The notes under the pieces are model-generated. The model worked only from the letters and a program-made list of their open reading frames with translations, made no database searches and was not told where the DNA came from. From the NCBI GenBank assembly GCA_964558915.1, contig CAZLFV010000025.1:1-30067 (forward strand): a stretch of 30,067 bases of DNA, in the 5' to 3' direction. Source of the stretch: CAZKEW01 sp964558915. Its GTDB lineage: Bacteria > Acidobacteriota > Aminicenantia > Aminicenantales > UBA8522. The translations under genes and the position numbers were made by a program. Of this stretch, positions 7,823-15,843 are shown in pieces (within the stretch, counting starts at the first letter, position 1; each line of letters opens with the position of its first letter).

Positions 7823-8824
7823 ATGAACAAACGCGCTGTCATTACGGGCACGGGCCACTATGTCCCGCCCCAGGTCGTCACCAATTTTGACCTGGCGAAA
7901 GTCATGAACACGTCGGACGAGTGGATCCGGCAGAGATCGGGCATAGTTGAAAGGCGCCATGTTGAAGTGGGCGTGGTAACCTCAGACCTGGCCTACGAGG
8001 CGGCCCTGCGGGCCATCGAAAACGCGGGCATTGACAAATCGGAAATCGACTTCATTGTTGCCGCCACTTTATCTCCGGACCATTATTTTCCCGGGATGGG
8101 GGTCCTTGTCCAGGCCAAGTTGGGCCTCGCTCCCATCGGAGCCCTTGACGTCCGGAATCAGTGCTCAGGTTTCATCTACGCCCTCTCCGTCGCCGATCAA
8201 TATATCCGCACGGGAGTTTATAAGAAGATCCTTCTTGTGGCCGCTGAAATCCAGTCGACCAACCTCGATTATTCGGACGAAGGCAGGGATATGGCCGTTC
8301 TTTTTGGCGATGGTGCCGCGGCGATCATCCTCGAGCCCCTTGATGCGGCTGACGGCCGAGGCATCCTGTCAACTCATCTTTTCGCCGACGGACGTCATGT
8401 CTCGGACCTTTGGCTGGAAAAGCCGAGCCCGAAAGACAAGCCCACTGTTACTGAGGAATTAATCAGGGCCAAAAAGTTCTTTCCCCGGATGGATGGGAAA
8501 AATGTTTTTAAGAACGCCTCGGAAAAAATGCCCGAGGCCGTGAGGATCGCCCTGAAGCACAACGGCCTGACCGTGGACGACATCGCCCTTCTCATTCCCC
8601 ATCAAGCCAATGACAGGATCAGTCAGATGGTGGCTCACAATCTTAAGATTCCCCTGGAAAAAGTCATGCGCAATATCGACCGCTACGGAAATACCACAGC
8701 GGCCTCTATTCCCATCGCTCTGGACGAGGCCGCTCGGGAAGGAAGAATTAAGCGGGGTGACCTCGTTGTCATGACTGCTTTTGGATCCGGCTATACCTGG
8801 GCGTCCGCGGTCCTGCGATGGTGA
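7823..8824 (+). CDS. fabH: 3-oxoacyl-ACP synthase III family protein (FabH-like)
   Basis: FabH-type ketosynthases condense an acyl-CoA starter with malonyl-ACP to begin fatty acid synthesis; relatives make other acyl chains. All three catalytic residues are present: Cys114 (RNQCSGF), His260 (IPHQAN) and Asn290 (YGNTTAAS). TSDEWIRQRSGI and FGDGAAA are family signatures. The 333-residue length is normal. ATG at 7823 is chosen over TTG at 7817 because MNKRAVITG is the usual N-terminus. An insertion-like segment (about 196-225, LEKPSPKDKPT...) is longer than in E. coli FabH, so this may be a specialised KAS III. Its position near an Spt-like enzyme and an SDR suggests lipid metabolism, but it lies in its own transcription unit. 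Confidence 0.88.
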   Translation: MNKRAVITGTGHYVPPQVVTNFDLAKVMNTSDEWIRQRSGIVERRHVEVGVVTSDLAYEAALRAIENAGIDKSEIDFIVAATLSPDHYFPGMGVLVQAKLGLAPIGALDVRNQCSGFIYALSVADQYIRTGVYKKILLVAAEIQSTNLDYSDEGRDMAVLFGDGAAAIILEPLDAADGRGILSTHLFADGRHVSDLWLEKPSPKDKPTVTEELIRAKKFFPRMDGKNVFKNASEKMPEAVRIALKHNGLTVDDIALLIPHQANDRISQMVAHNLKIPLEKVMRNIDRYGNTTAASIPIALDEAAREGRIKRGDLVVMTAFGSGYTWASAVLRW

Positions 8825-8838
8825 AACATTATCTTGGC

Positions 8839-8866
8839 TTGACCCGTCAATTTATGATAGTATCTT
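8839..8866 (+). promoter_or_regulatory. Probable promoter of the DUF885 gene
   Basis: TTGACC (8839-8844) is followed after 16 bases by TATCTT (8861-8866), about 80 bases before the DUF885 start. The -10 is imperfect; overlapping TATGAT/TAGTAT alternatives are spaced too closely to the -35. Confidence 0.35.
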
Positions 8867-8945
8867 TCCCAATGTTTCTTGGGAATAAGGACTCAGAGGC
8901 CGCCTGGGAGTAACCCATGCAGTGTGCTCTAAAAAGGAGGCTTGT

Positions 8946-10715
8946 ATGAGAAAAGCGTTCTTTATGATCCTTCTCGTCGTCTTCGCTCTCTCTCCGCTGG
9001 GACTTCTCTTTTCCCAGCAGAATCCGGAAGAGGCTAAGTTCCAGAAGACGATGGAAACATATTTTGACGAAATGTGGAAATTCTATCCCACGGCTGGAAC
9101 CCTGGCGGGTTATTATAAATATGCCGACAAGCTGGAGGATTTCAGCAACAAGAATCTCGAAAAACGGCAGGAAAACCTGGACGGTTTTAACCAGGAGCTG
9201 GTGACAAAAATCGACAAAACCAAGCTCGGAATAGAGTCGCAGACCGACTACGAGATGATCATGGACTCCATCGATCTTGATCTCATGCGCCACGAAAACC
9301 TTCTTCCTTGGGAATACAACCCAGTCTTCTACAACACAATTTTCCTTCACAGCATCAAGAGCCTCCTGATCAAGGAGTTCGCTCCCCTGGACGCCAGGCT
9401 GAAGAGCGCAACGATCAGGGCCAAGCAATTGCCCGATTTCATCAGGCAGGCCAAGGACAGCCTGAAAACGCCGCCGCAAATTTACACCGAGACAGCCATC
9501 AAACAGCTCCCGGGCATTATTGATTTCTACAGAACCGAAATCTCCAGGCTCACCGAGACGGCGTCTGCCGAGGCACGATCAGGTTTTCAGGCCGAAGTGG
9601 CCAAGGTGATTAGCGCTCTGGAAGACTACAAGGGATTCCTCCAGTATCAGCTTCTCCCCAAGTCCACGGGCAATTTCAGGCTCGGTGAACAGGCCCATTT
9701 GCGCTTGCTGCGCCTGACCTGCCAGAACAGCGTTCCGTTCGATGAACTCGTGGCCAGGGCCAAAGCTGACTACAATAACCTGCGCCGGGAGATGTTTCTT
9801 GTCTGCATCCCGTTCTACAGGATCATGTATCCGAATATTAACCTGGAGCAGTTGACAACCCAGCGCGGCGATGAGGAAGTCAAGAATATCGTCATTCAAG
9901 GCGTGTTTGATAAAATAAAAGTTGAGCATCCGGCCAAAGAAAATTTTATCGACCAGGTCAAAAAAGAAGTCGAATACATTAAAAGTTTTCTCGGTCAAGG
10001 TCAGTACGTTCAGCTTCCCGACGTCCAGCTCGCGATCGAGCCAATGGCGCTGGCCGAGCAAGGGGTGGCTTGGGCTCGACTTCTGATGCCCGGACCTTAT
10101 GAGACGCGGGGAGCCTACGCCGTTCAGGTTTCACCGCTTCCCAATGATTGGTCGGCCGACCAAACCCTCTCTTTCCTTGAAGAATACAATAATTTTTATG
10201 GCTATTTCTGGGCTGTCCGGAATATTTTTCCCGGTCCTTTTGTCCCTCTTTATTTCGCTCAGAAGCATCCTTCCCTGGCCAGAAAGATTCTCCCCAATAT
10301 GCCGCTTGTGAAAGGCTGGCCTGTCTATGTTGAGGACATGCTGATCAACTCCGGTTTCGGCAGCTATGACCTCCGCCTGCGGCTGAACCAGCTCAAGTCT
10401 CAGCTCAAGATCGTCATGGACTTCAACCTCGAGCTGAACATCCACCAGGGCGGCATGACCAAAGAACAGGCCATCCAGTACATGACCCGGGGCGGTTTCC
10501 AGACTCAGGCGGAAGCGGAAAGAAAGTGGAACAGCATCCTGCTCAGCCCGGGCGAGGCGGTTTATCCTTATGTCGGCATCCAGGAGATCTGGGACATCGA
10601 GAAGGACTATAAGAAGGCCAAAGGGGACGCGTTCAGCCAGAAAGAATTCCTGGAGAAGCTGCTGACTTATGGCGCTCTCCCGATCCGCCAGCTCAGGATA
10701 AGAATGGCCCAGTAA
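8946..10715 (+). CDS. Exported DUF885 protein lacking the HExxPGHH metal motif
   Basis: The protein (589 residues) starts with a signal peptide (MRKAFFMILLVVFALSPLG). It has the all-helical layout of DUF885, a family thought to contain metallopeptidases with HExxPGHH and EGWxxYxE motifs. AAAGGAGG followed by CTTGT and the ATG at 8946 fixes the start; an upstream TTG-type extension adds only hydrophilic residues. At the expected active site the sequence reads RNIFPGPFVP (Arg425-Pro434), so the His, Glu and second His are all replaced. The EGW motif reads KGWPVYVED (Lys456-Asp464), keeping one Glu (463). The rest aligns well with active-family members (for example VYVEDMLINSGFG). It is therefore probably catalytically dead or repurposed. 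It appears monocistronic. Family call is from memory of motifs. Confidence 0.82.
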   Translation: MRKAFFMILLVVFALSPLGLLFSQQNPEEAKFQKTMETYFDEMWKFYPTAGTLAGYYKYADKLEDFSNKNLEKRQENLDGFNQELVTKIDKTKLGIESQTDYEMIMDSIDLDLMRHENLLPWEYNPVFYNTIFLHSIKSLLIKEFAPLDARLKSATIRAKQLPDFIRQAKDSLKTPPQIYTETAIKQLPGIIDFYRTEISRLTETASAEARSGFQAEVAKVISALEDYKGFLQYQLLPKSTGNFRLGEQAHLRLLRLTCQNSVPFDELVARAKADYNNLRREMFLVCIPFYRIMYPNINLEQLTTQRGDEEVKNIVIQGVFDKIKVEHPAKENFIDQVKKEVEYIKSFLGQGQYVQLPDVQLAIEPMALAEQGVAWARLLMPGPYETRGAYAVQVSPLPNDWSADQTLSFLEEYNNFYGYFWAVRNIFPGPFVPLYFAQKHPSLARKILPNMPLVKGWPVYVEDMLINSGFGSYDLRLRLNQLKSQLKIVMDFNLELNIHQGGMTKEQAIQYMTRGGFQTQAEAERKWNSILLSPGEAVYPYVGIQEIWDIEKDYKKAKGDAFSQKEFLEKLLTYGALPIRQLRIRMAQ

Positions 10716-10767
10716 GAGCGCCGTCCTGTTCAAAAGCCGATTGGTTTTATAGAATTTATAGAAATAG

Positions 10768-10773
10768 TATAAT
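10768..10773 (+). promoter_or_regulatory. TATAAT -10 element before tatD
   Basis: A perfect TATAAT lies 30 bases before the tatD ATG. The best -35 at 17-base spacing is the weak TTTTAT at 10745-10750. Downstream, an ATG at 10790 after AAGGGG opens a five-codon frame (MSSHP) whose TGA overlaps the tatD ATG; its meaning is unclear. Confidence 0.35.
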
Positions 10774-10803
10774 TAAGTACGAAGGGGCGATGAGCTCTCA
10801 TCC

Positions 10804-11592
10804 ATGACCTACCTGATCGAGATGGCGGATTCCCACGCCCACCTGGACATGGAGGAGTTCGACGGGGACCGGGACGATGTCCTCCAAAGAGCCTGGGAGG
10901 CCGGGGTCAGGGCTGTTCTCTGCCCGGCCGATGTGACCACTCCGGACAGTCTGTCCACAGTCCTTGAGCTGACAAAGAAATATCGCTGGGTCACCGCGGC
11001 CGCCGGCATCCATCCCCATCAGGCTAAGCATTTCACAGCCTTTTGGCTGGACAGGATTCGAGAACTCGGCCGCTCGGGCGAGATCCGGGCCGTCGGCGAG
11101 ATCGGGCTCGATTATCATTACAACCTGTCCACCCCGGAAAAGCAACGAGAGGCGTTCCGCGCTCAGGTTCGCCTGGCCCAGGAACTCGGCCTTCCCGTGA
11201 TCATCCACAGCCGGAATTCAGGAAAGGATGTCATCGCCGCCGTCGAGGAAGAAGGATTCATCCAGGGCGGAGTGCTGCACTGTTTCACCGAAAATCAGGA
11301 GACCGCCGATTACATGATGCGCCGCCGTTTCATGATCTCCTTTTCCGGAATTTTGACCTACCGGAACGCCCAGCGTCTCCGCCAGATCGCCGCTCGCATT
11401 CCCCTGGAAAAAATTTTGGCCGAGACCGATTCCCCCTATCTTCTTCCCCAGTCCCAGCGAGGCCACGCCAAAAGAAACGAACCCGCCTTTGTCCCGGAAA
11501 CCGTTCAACTGATCGCCTCCCTCCGAAGCGCCCGCTTAGAAGAGATCGCCCGGGCAACTCTGGAAAATTTCCGCCGGCTCTTTTGTGTTTGA
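10804..11592 (+). CDS. tatD: TatD family metal-dependent hydrolase
   Basis: TatD proteins are TIM-barrel metal-dependent phosphoesterases with 3'-5' exonuclease or D-aminoacyl-tRNA deacylase activity. The first strand carries DSHAHLD (metal ligands His and His). GEIGLDYHYN supplies the Glu, VIIHSRN and GVLHCFTEN the further His ligands, and ETDSPYLLP the final Asp. The length (262 residues) is typical. ATG at 10804 is used; ATG at 10822 (MADSHAHLD) is an equally plausible start because TatD proteins usually begin within a few residues of the DSHxH motif. It heads a run of four same-strand genes (yajQ, prenyl synthase, CYTH) with short gaps. Identification is secure; the substrate is not. Confidence 0.93.
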   Translation: MTYLIEMADSHAHLDMEEFDGDRDDVLQRAWEAGVRAVLCPADVTTPDSLSTVLELTKKYRWVTAAAGIHPHQAKHFTAFWLDRIRELGRSGEIRAVGEIGLDYHYNLSTPEKQREAFRAQVRLAQELGLPVIIHSRNSGKDVIAAVEEEGFIQGGVLHCFTENQETADYMMRRRFMISFSGILTYRNAQRLRQIAARIPLEKILAETDSPYLLPQSQRGHAKRNEPAFVPETVQLIASLRSARLEEIARATLENFRRLFCV

Positions 11593-11625
11593 AAAAAAGA
11601 ATTTTCAATGCTAAGATAGGGGGCC

Positions 11626-12117
11626 ATGGCGCAGGACCATTCTTTTGACATTGTTTCCAGGATCGATTGGCAGGAGGTTTCTAACGCCGTCCAGATCGCC
11701 CTTAAGGAGATTTCCAACAGGTTCGATTTCAAGCACAGCCGGGCCGAGATTCTCCAGGAAAAAGATAGGCTAATCCTCATCGCCGAGGACGATTATAAAT
11801 TGAAAGGCTTGGCCGAGGTCCTGGAGCAAAAGATGGTCAAACGGCATATCCCCTTGAAGGCCGTGCTCTACCAGAAAATTACGGACGGACCCAACAGAAC
11901 AGTCAAGCAGGAAATCCACTTTCAGAACGGCATCCCGGCCGAGAAAGCCCGGGAAATCGTCAAGCTCATTAAGCAAAGAAAGTTCAAAGCGCAGGCGGCC
12001 ATTCAGGGAGACCAGGTCCGCGTCTTCTCCTCCAAGATTGATGTCCTGCAAGAGATCATCGCCTCTCTCAAAGCCAAGAATTTCGGAATCCACATGGAAT
12101 TTGCGAATTATCGATGA
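11626..12117 (+). CDS. yajQ: YajQ family nucleotide-binding protein
   Basis: The 163-residue protein matches YajQ (DUF520): an opening SFDIVSRIDWQEVSNAVQIA, the RFDFKHS segment and a closing HMEFANYR are diagnostic. YajQ proteins have two ferredoxin-like domains and have been reported to bind nucleotides including cyclic di-GMP, affecting transcription in Xanthomonas. AGGGGG just before the ATG serves as the ribosome site. The stop overlaps the next gene's start in an ATGA motif (12114-12117), so the polyprenyl synthase is translationally coupled to it. The partner or ligand in this organism is not visible. Confidence 0.95.
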   Translation: MAQDHSFDIVSRIDWQEVSNAVQIALKEISNRFDFKHSRAEILQEKDRLILIAEDDYKLKGLAEVLEQKMVKRHIPLKAVLYQKITDGPNRTVKQEIHFQNGIPAEKAREIVKLIKQRKFKAQAAIQGDQVRVFSSKIDVLQEIIASLKAKNFGIHMEFANYR

Positions 12118-13136
12118 AGCCAGTTATTTCCAGAAACGCTCTCCTCCATCTTGAGCGAAGAAAAGACCTCCAGGACGTTTACCAAAATATTCAGGGGGAT
12201 TTGGACCGGATTGAGGAAAGCCTGAGAGTTTTTTCTATATCCCCCAGCCAGCTGGTCTCCGAGATCAGCACCTATCTCTTCCGAAAAAAGGGGAAAAGAA
12301 TCCGGCCGGCTCTCCTCGTCCTGTGTTCCAAGCTGACCGGCTATCAAGGTGATGAGCACATCCTCATGGCCACGCTAGTCGAGTTCATCCACACGGCCAG
12401 TCTCATCCATGACGATATCATCGACAACGCCAATCTCCGGAGGGGGATGGACTCTGTCCATACCCGCTGGGGGCCAAACATCTCTGTCCTCCTGGGCGAT
12501 TTCCTGTATATCCGCGCCATCGGCCTTTCTCTCCAAAGCCGCTATCCCCAGATCATCCGCATTCTCACGGACATCTCAACGAAGATGATCGAGGGAGAAC
12601 TCACAGAGTATCAAATGAGCGGCAACCTGGAACTCCAGGAAGAGGATTATTTTGAAATCATCCACAAGAAGACGGCCTCGCTCTTTGCGGGGTCCTGCCA
12701 GATCGGAGGCATTCTCGGCCATGCCTCGCCGGAACAAGAGCGGTCACTCCTCGCTTACGGCAGCAACCTGGGGATGACCTTCCAAATCATCGACGACCTT
12801 CTTGACTTCAAGGGAAATGAAATCAACCTTGGCAAGCCGATTCTTTCCGACCTCAGCGAGGGCCGCGTCACTCTGCCGCTTATTTACACTCTCACGAACG
12901 ACGGCCATCACAATCGCGCCCGGCTTCTTGAGCTCCTGAAGGAGAAAAAGCTGGCCGAAGACTCTAAACAAGAGATCCTCCGCATCATCCGCTCCAACGG
13001 CGCCCTGGACTATACCTTCAAAAGAGCGGAAGAGTTTTCGCTCCGTTCCCTCGAGGACATTTCTCAATTTCCGCAGTCCGTCCACCGGGAAGCCTTGAGC
13101 CTGCTCTCGGAATTCGTGCTCACGAGAGAGGCTTAG
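12114..13136 (+). CDS. Trans-polyprenyl diphosphate synthase (IspB/IspA-type)
   Basis: This enzyme builds all-trans prenyl diphosphates by adding isopentenyl diphosphate units, supplying quinone side chains or other polyprenols. The first aspartate-rich motif is DDIIDNANLRRG (about residues 99-110) and the second is IIDDLLDFKG. KKGKRIRPALLVL near residue 65 binds IPP. At 340 residues it fits the long-chain (hexa- to octaprenyl) type rather than geranylgeranyl synthases. The small residues upstream of the first motif (TASLIH) also fit long chains, but product length cannot be read with certainty. It overlaps yajQ by 4 bases and is followed 24 bases later by a CYTH gene. Confidence 0.92.
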   Translation: MKPVISRNALLHLERRKDLQDVYQNIQGDLDRIEESLRVFSISPSQLVSEISTYLFRKKGKRIRPALLVLCSKLTGYQGDEHILMATLVEFIHTASLIHDDIIDNANLRRGMDSVHTRWGPNISVLLGDFLYIRAIGLSLQSRYPQIIRILTDISTKMIEGELTEYQMSGNLELQEEDYFEIIHKKTASLFAGSCQIGGILGHASPEQERSLLAYGSNLGMTFQIIDDLLDFKGNEINLGKPILSDLSEGRVTLPLIYTLTNDGHHNRARLLELLKEKKLAEDSKQEILRIIRSNGALDYTFKRAEEFSLRSLEDISQFPQSVHREALSLLSEFVLTREA

Positions 13137-13160
13137 AAACGAGCGAAAGGCCGCCGCTTC

Positions 13161-13676
13161 ATGCTCGAGATAGAAGTTAAAGTTCGAGTCAAAGACCTCG
13201 AATTGTTCCGCCAGGCTCTTCTCCAGTCCGGCGCCGAAATCCTAAAGGAGCGCTACCCCGAAGAGAACACTCTCTATGATTTCCCCACACGGGCTCTCTT
13301 CCAGAAAAAAAGCGCCCTCAGAGTGCGGAAGGCCGGGAGGAAAGTGTTCCTGGCTTTCAAAGGGGCCCCGCAAAAATCCAGGCGATTCAAGGTCAGGGAA
13401 GAGTTTGAAACCGAGGTTAAGAACGAAAAGCAGGCTCATCAAATTTTGCAATCTTTGGGCCTGGCTCCCGTGTTCAGGTATCAAAAGTTCCGGACGGTTT
13501 TCCGCAAAGGCCGGTTGAAAATCTATCTCGATGAGACGGCAGCCGGCGATTTTTGCGAGTTTGAAGGGGAAAAAAACGAGATCGTCAAGTTCGCCAAATT
13601 CTTGGGATTTTCCCGGGCCGACTTGATCAAGCTGGATTATGTCCAGCTTCTCGAGAACACAGGGAAAAAGAGCTAA
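13161..13676 (+). CDS. CYTH domain protein (CyaB/ThTPase-like)
   Basis: The protein (171 residues) opens with MLEIEVKVRV, giving the ExExK signature (Glu3, Glu5, Lys7) of CYTH-fold enzymes. These are triphosphate tunnel hydrolases or class IV adenylate cyclases such as CyaB. Matching charged strands follow (LRVRKAGRKVFLAFKG, KVREEFETEV, KIYLDETAAGDFCEFEGE). Function could be adenylate cyclase, thiamine triphosphatase or inorganic triphosphatase; the sequence alone does not separate them. It is the last gene of the tatD-yajQ-prenyl synthase run. Its TAA overlaps the TAG of the convergent omega gene inside a CTAA. Confidence 0.88.
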   Translation: MLEIEVKVRVKDLELFRQALLQSGAEILKERYPEENTLYDFPTRALFQKKSALRVRKAGRKVFLAFKGAPQKSRRFKVREEFETEVKNEKQAHQILQSLGLAPVFRYQKFRTVFRKGRLKIYLDETAAGDFCEFEGEKNEIVKFAKFLGFSRADLIKLDYVQLLENTGKKS

Positions 13677-14071
13677 CTCTCTTCCTCTCCTTCCTTTTCT
13701 TCCTCCTCCAACTCTTCGGTTTGTTCCAATTCCTCGGGGAGGACGACATGAGGAGGCTCCTCTTCCTCATGCTCAACTCCCTCTTCTTCGAGACTCTCCG
13801 CTTCTGCGGCCTCTTGTTCTTCACCTTCGAATTCGCCGCCGACCTCCTCACCGAGAAAAACACGCTCCTCTTGCTCGGGAATCTCTTCCTTTTTCGACTT
13901 CAGGATTTCATATTCAACCAGGCCCATCTTGACTTCGTTTTGGGCAATTCGGATAGGGTTCTTGGACTTGCTCTTGAGGCGCGCTTTGGCCCCCTTCAGA
14001 AGCTCCTTGGCTCTTTTCGAAGCGATGATGACGAACCGGTATTTGCTGTCAACATTCCCAAAATTCTTCAA
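13673..14071 (-). CDS. rpoZ: RNA polymerase omega subunit with long acidic C-terminal tail
   Basis: The first 60 residues (DSKYRFVIIASKRAKELLKGAK, KNPIRIAQNEV, GLVEYEI) match the omega/Rpb6 fold that helps assemble RNA polymerase by latching onto beta-prime. The remaining 70 residues are overwhelmingly glutamate with scattered hydrophobics and run to the end (EEEEKEGEEES). Typical omega proteins are 70-90 residues, so the tail is an added low-complexity extension. The start is TTG at 14071, with AGGAG 10 bases upstream; no ATG fits in frame. It is convergent with the CYTH gene and divergent from the MinD-like gene. Identity is well supported; the tail's role is unknown. Confidence 0.85.
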   Translation of the reverse strand: MKNFGNVDSKYRFVIIASKRAKELLKGAKARLKSKSKNPIRIAQNEVKMGLVEYEILKSKKEEIPEQEERVFLGEEVGGEFEGEEQEAAEAESLEEEGVEHEEEEPPHVVLPEELEQTEELEEEEKEGEEES

Positions 14072-14161
14072 CGAAAATGGTCTCCTCTTCTGTTCCTTGA
14101 ATGACGACCGGCAAGAATACCAGAAATGCTGGAAAAATTCAATGTTTTTTCGGTTTTTTTA

Positions 14162-14190
14162 TTTACCTGAGATATAAGCTATGCTAATAT
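14162..14190 (+). promoter_or_regulatory. Probable promoter of the MinD-like/J-HTH operon
   Basis: TTTACC (14162-14167), a 17-base spacer and TAATAT (14185-14190) with an extended TG just upstream (14182-14183) lie 35 bases before the MinD-like ATG. Confidence 0.4.
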
Positions 14191-14224
14191 AGCTCTTTAT
14201 ATTTTTGGAAGAGAATCATTTCTC

Positions 14225-15175
14225 ATGACCATCCTTTCGAAAAATTTGAAGACCATCCTTGCAGTCGGTGGAGGCAAAGGAGGAACAGGCAAAAGTTTTC
14301 TTGCGGCCAACCTGGCCATTGAGATGGGCTCTCGCCGGGGGGATGTCGTTATCATTGACGCCGACCTCGGCGGGCCGAACCTGCATACGTTTTTATCCAT
14401 CAAAGAAAACGGGAAGGACTTGGGCGAATTCGTCAGGAACCATGTGCTCCGCCTGGAAGAGGTTATGACGGCCACGCCTTATCCCGGGCTCAAAATTATC
14501 AAAGGAAGCGAACACTTTCTTTTCCTGGCCAACCTCAATCATTTAAAAAAGTTGAAATTCATTCGCCAGATCAGGACTCTTCCCGCGGAGAGCGTGATCC
14601 TCGATCTGGGCACGGGAAGCGCATACAATACGCTTGATTTGTTCGTCATCGCCAAGCCGGGAATTCTGGTCGTCACGCCGGAGCCGACAGCCGTGGAAAA
14701 TACCTACCATTTCTTGAAATCATGCGCGATAAGAATCCTGAAATTGTACGCTCGCTATTACAAAATCGCCGGCCTGGCTGAAAAGGTGCGCGAGGGTTTC
14801 GAGAGTAATCCGAGAACCCTGAGGTCCTTCCTTGATGGCCTGGCATCGCGAGATGAGCCCTCCGGCGAAATCCTCCTGGCCGCTCTAAAAAACTTCAAGC
14901 CGCGGCTTGTCGTTAATAAAGCCCGGGGCGAAAAAGATGGGCTCCTGGGAAGTTCCATGGTCGATGTCGTCCGGAAATATTTTCTGATCGAGATCGAGCT
15001 TCTGGGGACGATTCCCTACGATGAACGGGTCCATTGGAGCCTGAAAAAGTTCAGCCCGTTTATCCTGGAATACCCCGAGAGCTCTGTCTCCGAGGCGCTC
15101 AAGAGCATCGCCCAAAAGCTGCTTCCCGATCGCGGGCCAAGGCCCGAAAAAAATCTGTCTTCCCTTCCGGTTTAG
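14225..15175 (+). CDS. MinD/ParA family P-loop ATPase
   Basis: The deviant Walker A motif GGGKGGTGKSF (residues 15-25) and IIDADLGGPNLH identify the ParA/MinD/Mrp class of dimerising ATPases that position cellular structures. SVILDLGTGSAYNTLDLF is the Walker B region, and VVTPEPTAVENTYHF matches FlhG/MinD-type proteins. The C-terminus lacks a clear amphipathic membrane-targeting helix. A long segment (about 180-215) rich in Arg and Ser (ESNPRTLRSFLDGLASRDEPSG) separates the halves, as in delta-proteobacterial MinD-like proteins of unknown role. The next gene begins 3 bases after its stop and encodes a J-like/HTH protein, so the two probably act together. FlhG-like flagellar control is unlikely to be testable here, as no flagellar genes are in view. 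Confidence 0.85.
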   Translation: MTILSKNLKTILAVGGGKGGTGKSFLAANLAIEMGSRRGDVVIIDADLGGPNLHTFLSIKENGKDLGEFVRNHVLRLEEVMTATPYPGLKIIKGSEHFLFLANLNHLKKLKFIRQIRTLPAESVILDLGTGSAYNTLDLFVIAKPGILVVTPEPTAVENTYHFLKSCAIRILKLYARYYKIAGLAEKVREGFESNPRTLRSFLDGLASRDEPSGEILLAALKNFKPRLVVNKARGEKDGLLGSSMVDVVRKYFLIEIELLGTIPYDERVHWSLKKFSPFILEYPESSVSEALKSIAQKLLPDRGPRPEKNLSSLPV

Positions 15176-15178
15176 ATT

Positions 15179-15826
15179 ATGACCAAAAAGATCGCTGAAT
15201 TGGATTATTACGACATCCTGAACCTCGGTCCGGATGCTTCCTCAAAAGAGGTAGAAAGCGCCTATATTTTGGCAGTCGCCACATATCACGAAGACAGCCT
15301 AGCCTCATACGGAGTCCTATCACTCGAAGAACGGCGCCTGATGCTGGAGCGGATCGAAGAGGCCTTCCAGACGCTGGCCGATCCGTCAAAAAGAAAAACG
15401 TATGACGCCGCTCTCCTCCCGAGCCGCCCCGAGTTTCAGCAGCGGGCGTATTTTCGCAAATCCACAAAAAAACTGGAAATCGAAGACGCCTCTGAAGAGG
15501 AAAAAATCCTGGACAGGTTCAAGTTTCTGCTCCTGCACTTCCGGCGCCTGAAATGGGGCTCGAAGCGAGAAGACAAAAAGAATGGAAAGGACCGGCTAGC
15601 CCAGGAAAGTGGCTCCTATTACTACGGGGAGTTCCTCAAAAAAATCAGGGAAAAAAGGGGAATTGCCTTGGAGCAGGTCGCCAGCGACTGCAATATAAGC
15701 CAGGATTATCTCAAGGCCTTGGAAGAAGAGGATTACGATGCCCTCCCCAACGGGAAAGACCGTTCCCGCCTTGTCAACCTTTATGCCAAATTCCTGGGTT
15801 TGAACCCTGATAACAGCCGCAAGTAA
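15179..15826 (+). CDS. Degenerate J-domain plus HTH (RodZ/HTH_25-like) protein
   Basis: Residues 9-78 follow the J-domain pattern (YYDILNLGPDASSKEVESAY, ERIEEAFQTLADPSKRKTYD), but the HPD tripeptide that activates Hsp70 is replaced by HED (His37-Asp39, in ATYHEDSL). Residues about 146-210 form a RodZ-like helix-turn-helix (GEFLKKIREKRGIALEQVA, YLKALEEEDYDALP, VNLYAKFLGL). A charged linker (110-145) joins them. There is no transmembrane segment. The fusion suggests a cytoplasmic adaptor or DNA-binding partner of the ATPase encoded 3 bases upstream. I recall similar pairs in Deltaproteobacteria without a settled function. DnaJ-type co-chaperone activity is unlikely given the lost HPD. Confidence 0.75.
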   Translation: MTKKIAELDYYDILNLGPDASSKEVESAYILAVATYHEDSLASYGVLSLEERRLMLERIEEAFQTLADPSKRKTYDAALLPSRPEFQQRAYFRKSTKKLEIEDASEEEKILDRFKFLLLHFRRLKWGSKREDKKNGKDRLAQESGSYYYGEFLKKIREKRGIALEQVASDCNISQDYLKALEEEDYDALPNGKDRSRLVNLYAKFLGLNPDNSRK

Positions 15827-15843
15827 TCCTCCCGCCGCACGGC

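Noticed and set aside
10790..10807. Five-codon leader peptide (MSSHP) overlapping tatD
   Set aside because: AAGGGG is only 2 bases from its ATG, too close for a good ribosome site; no codon pattern suggests attenuation.
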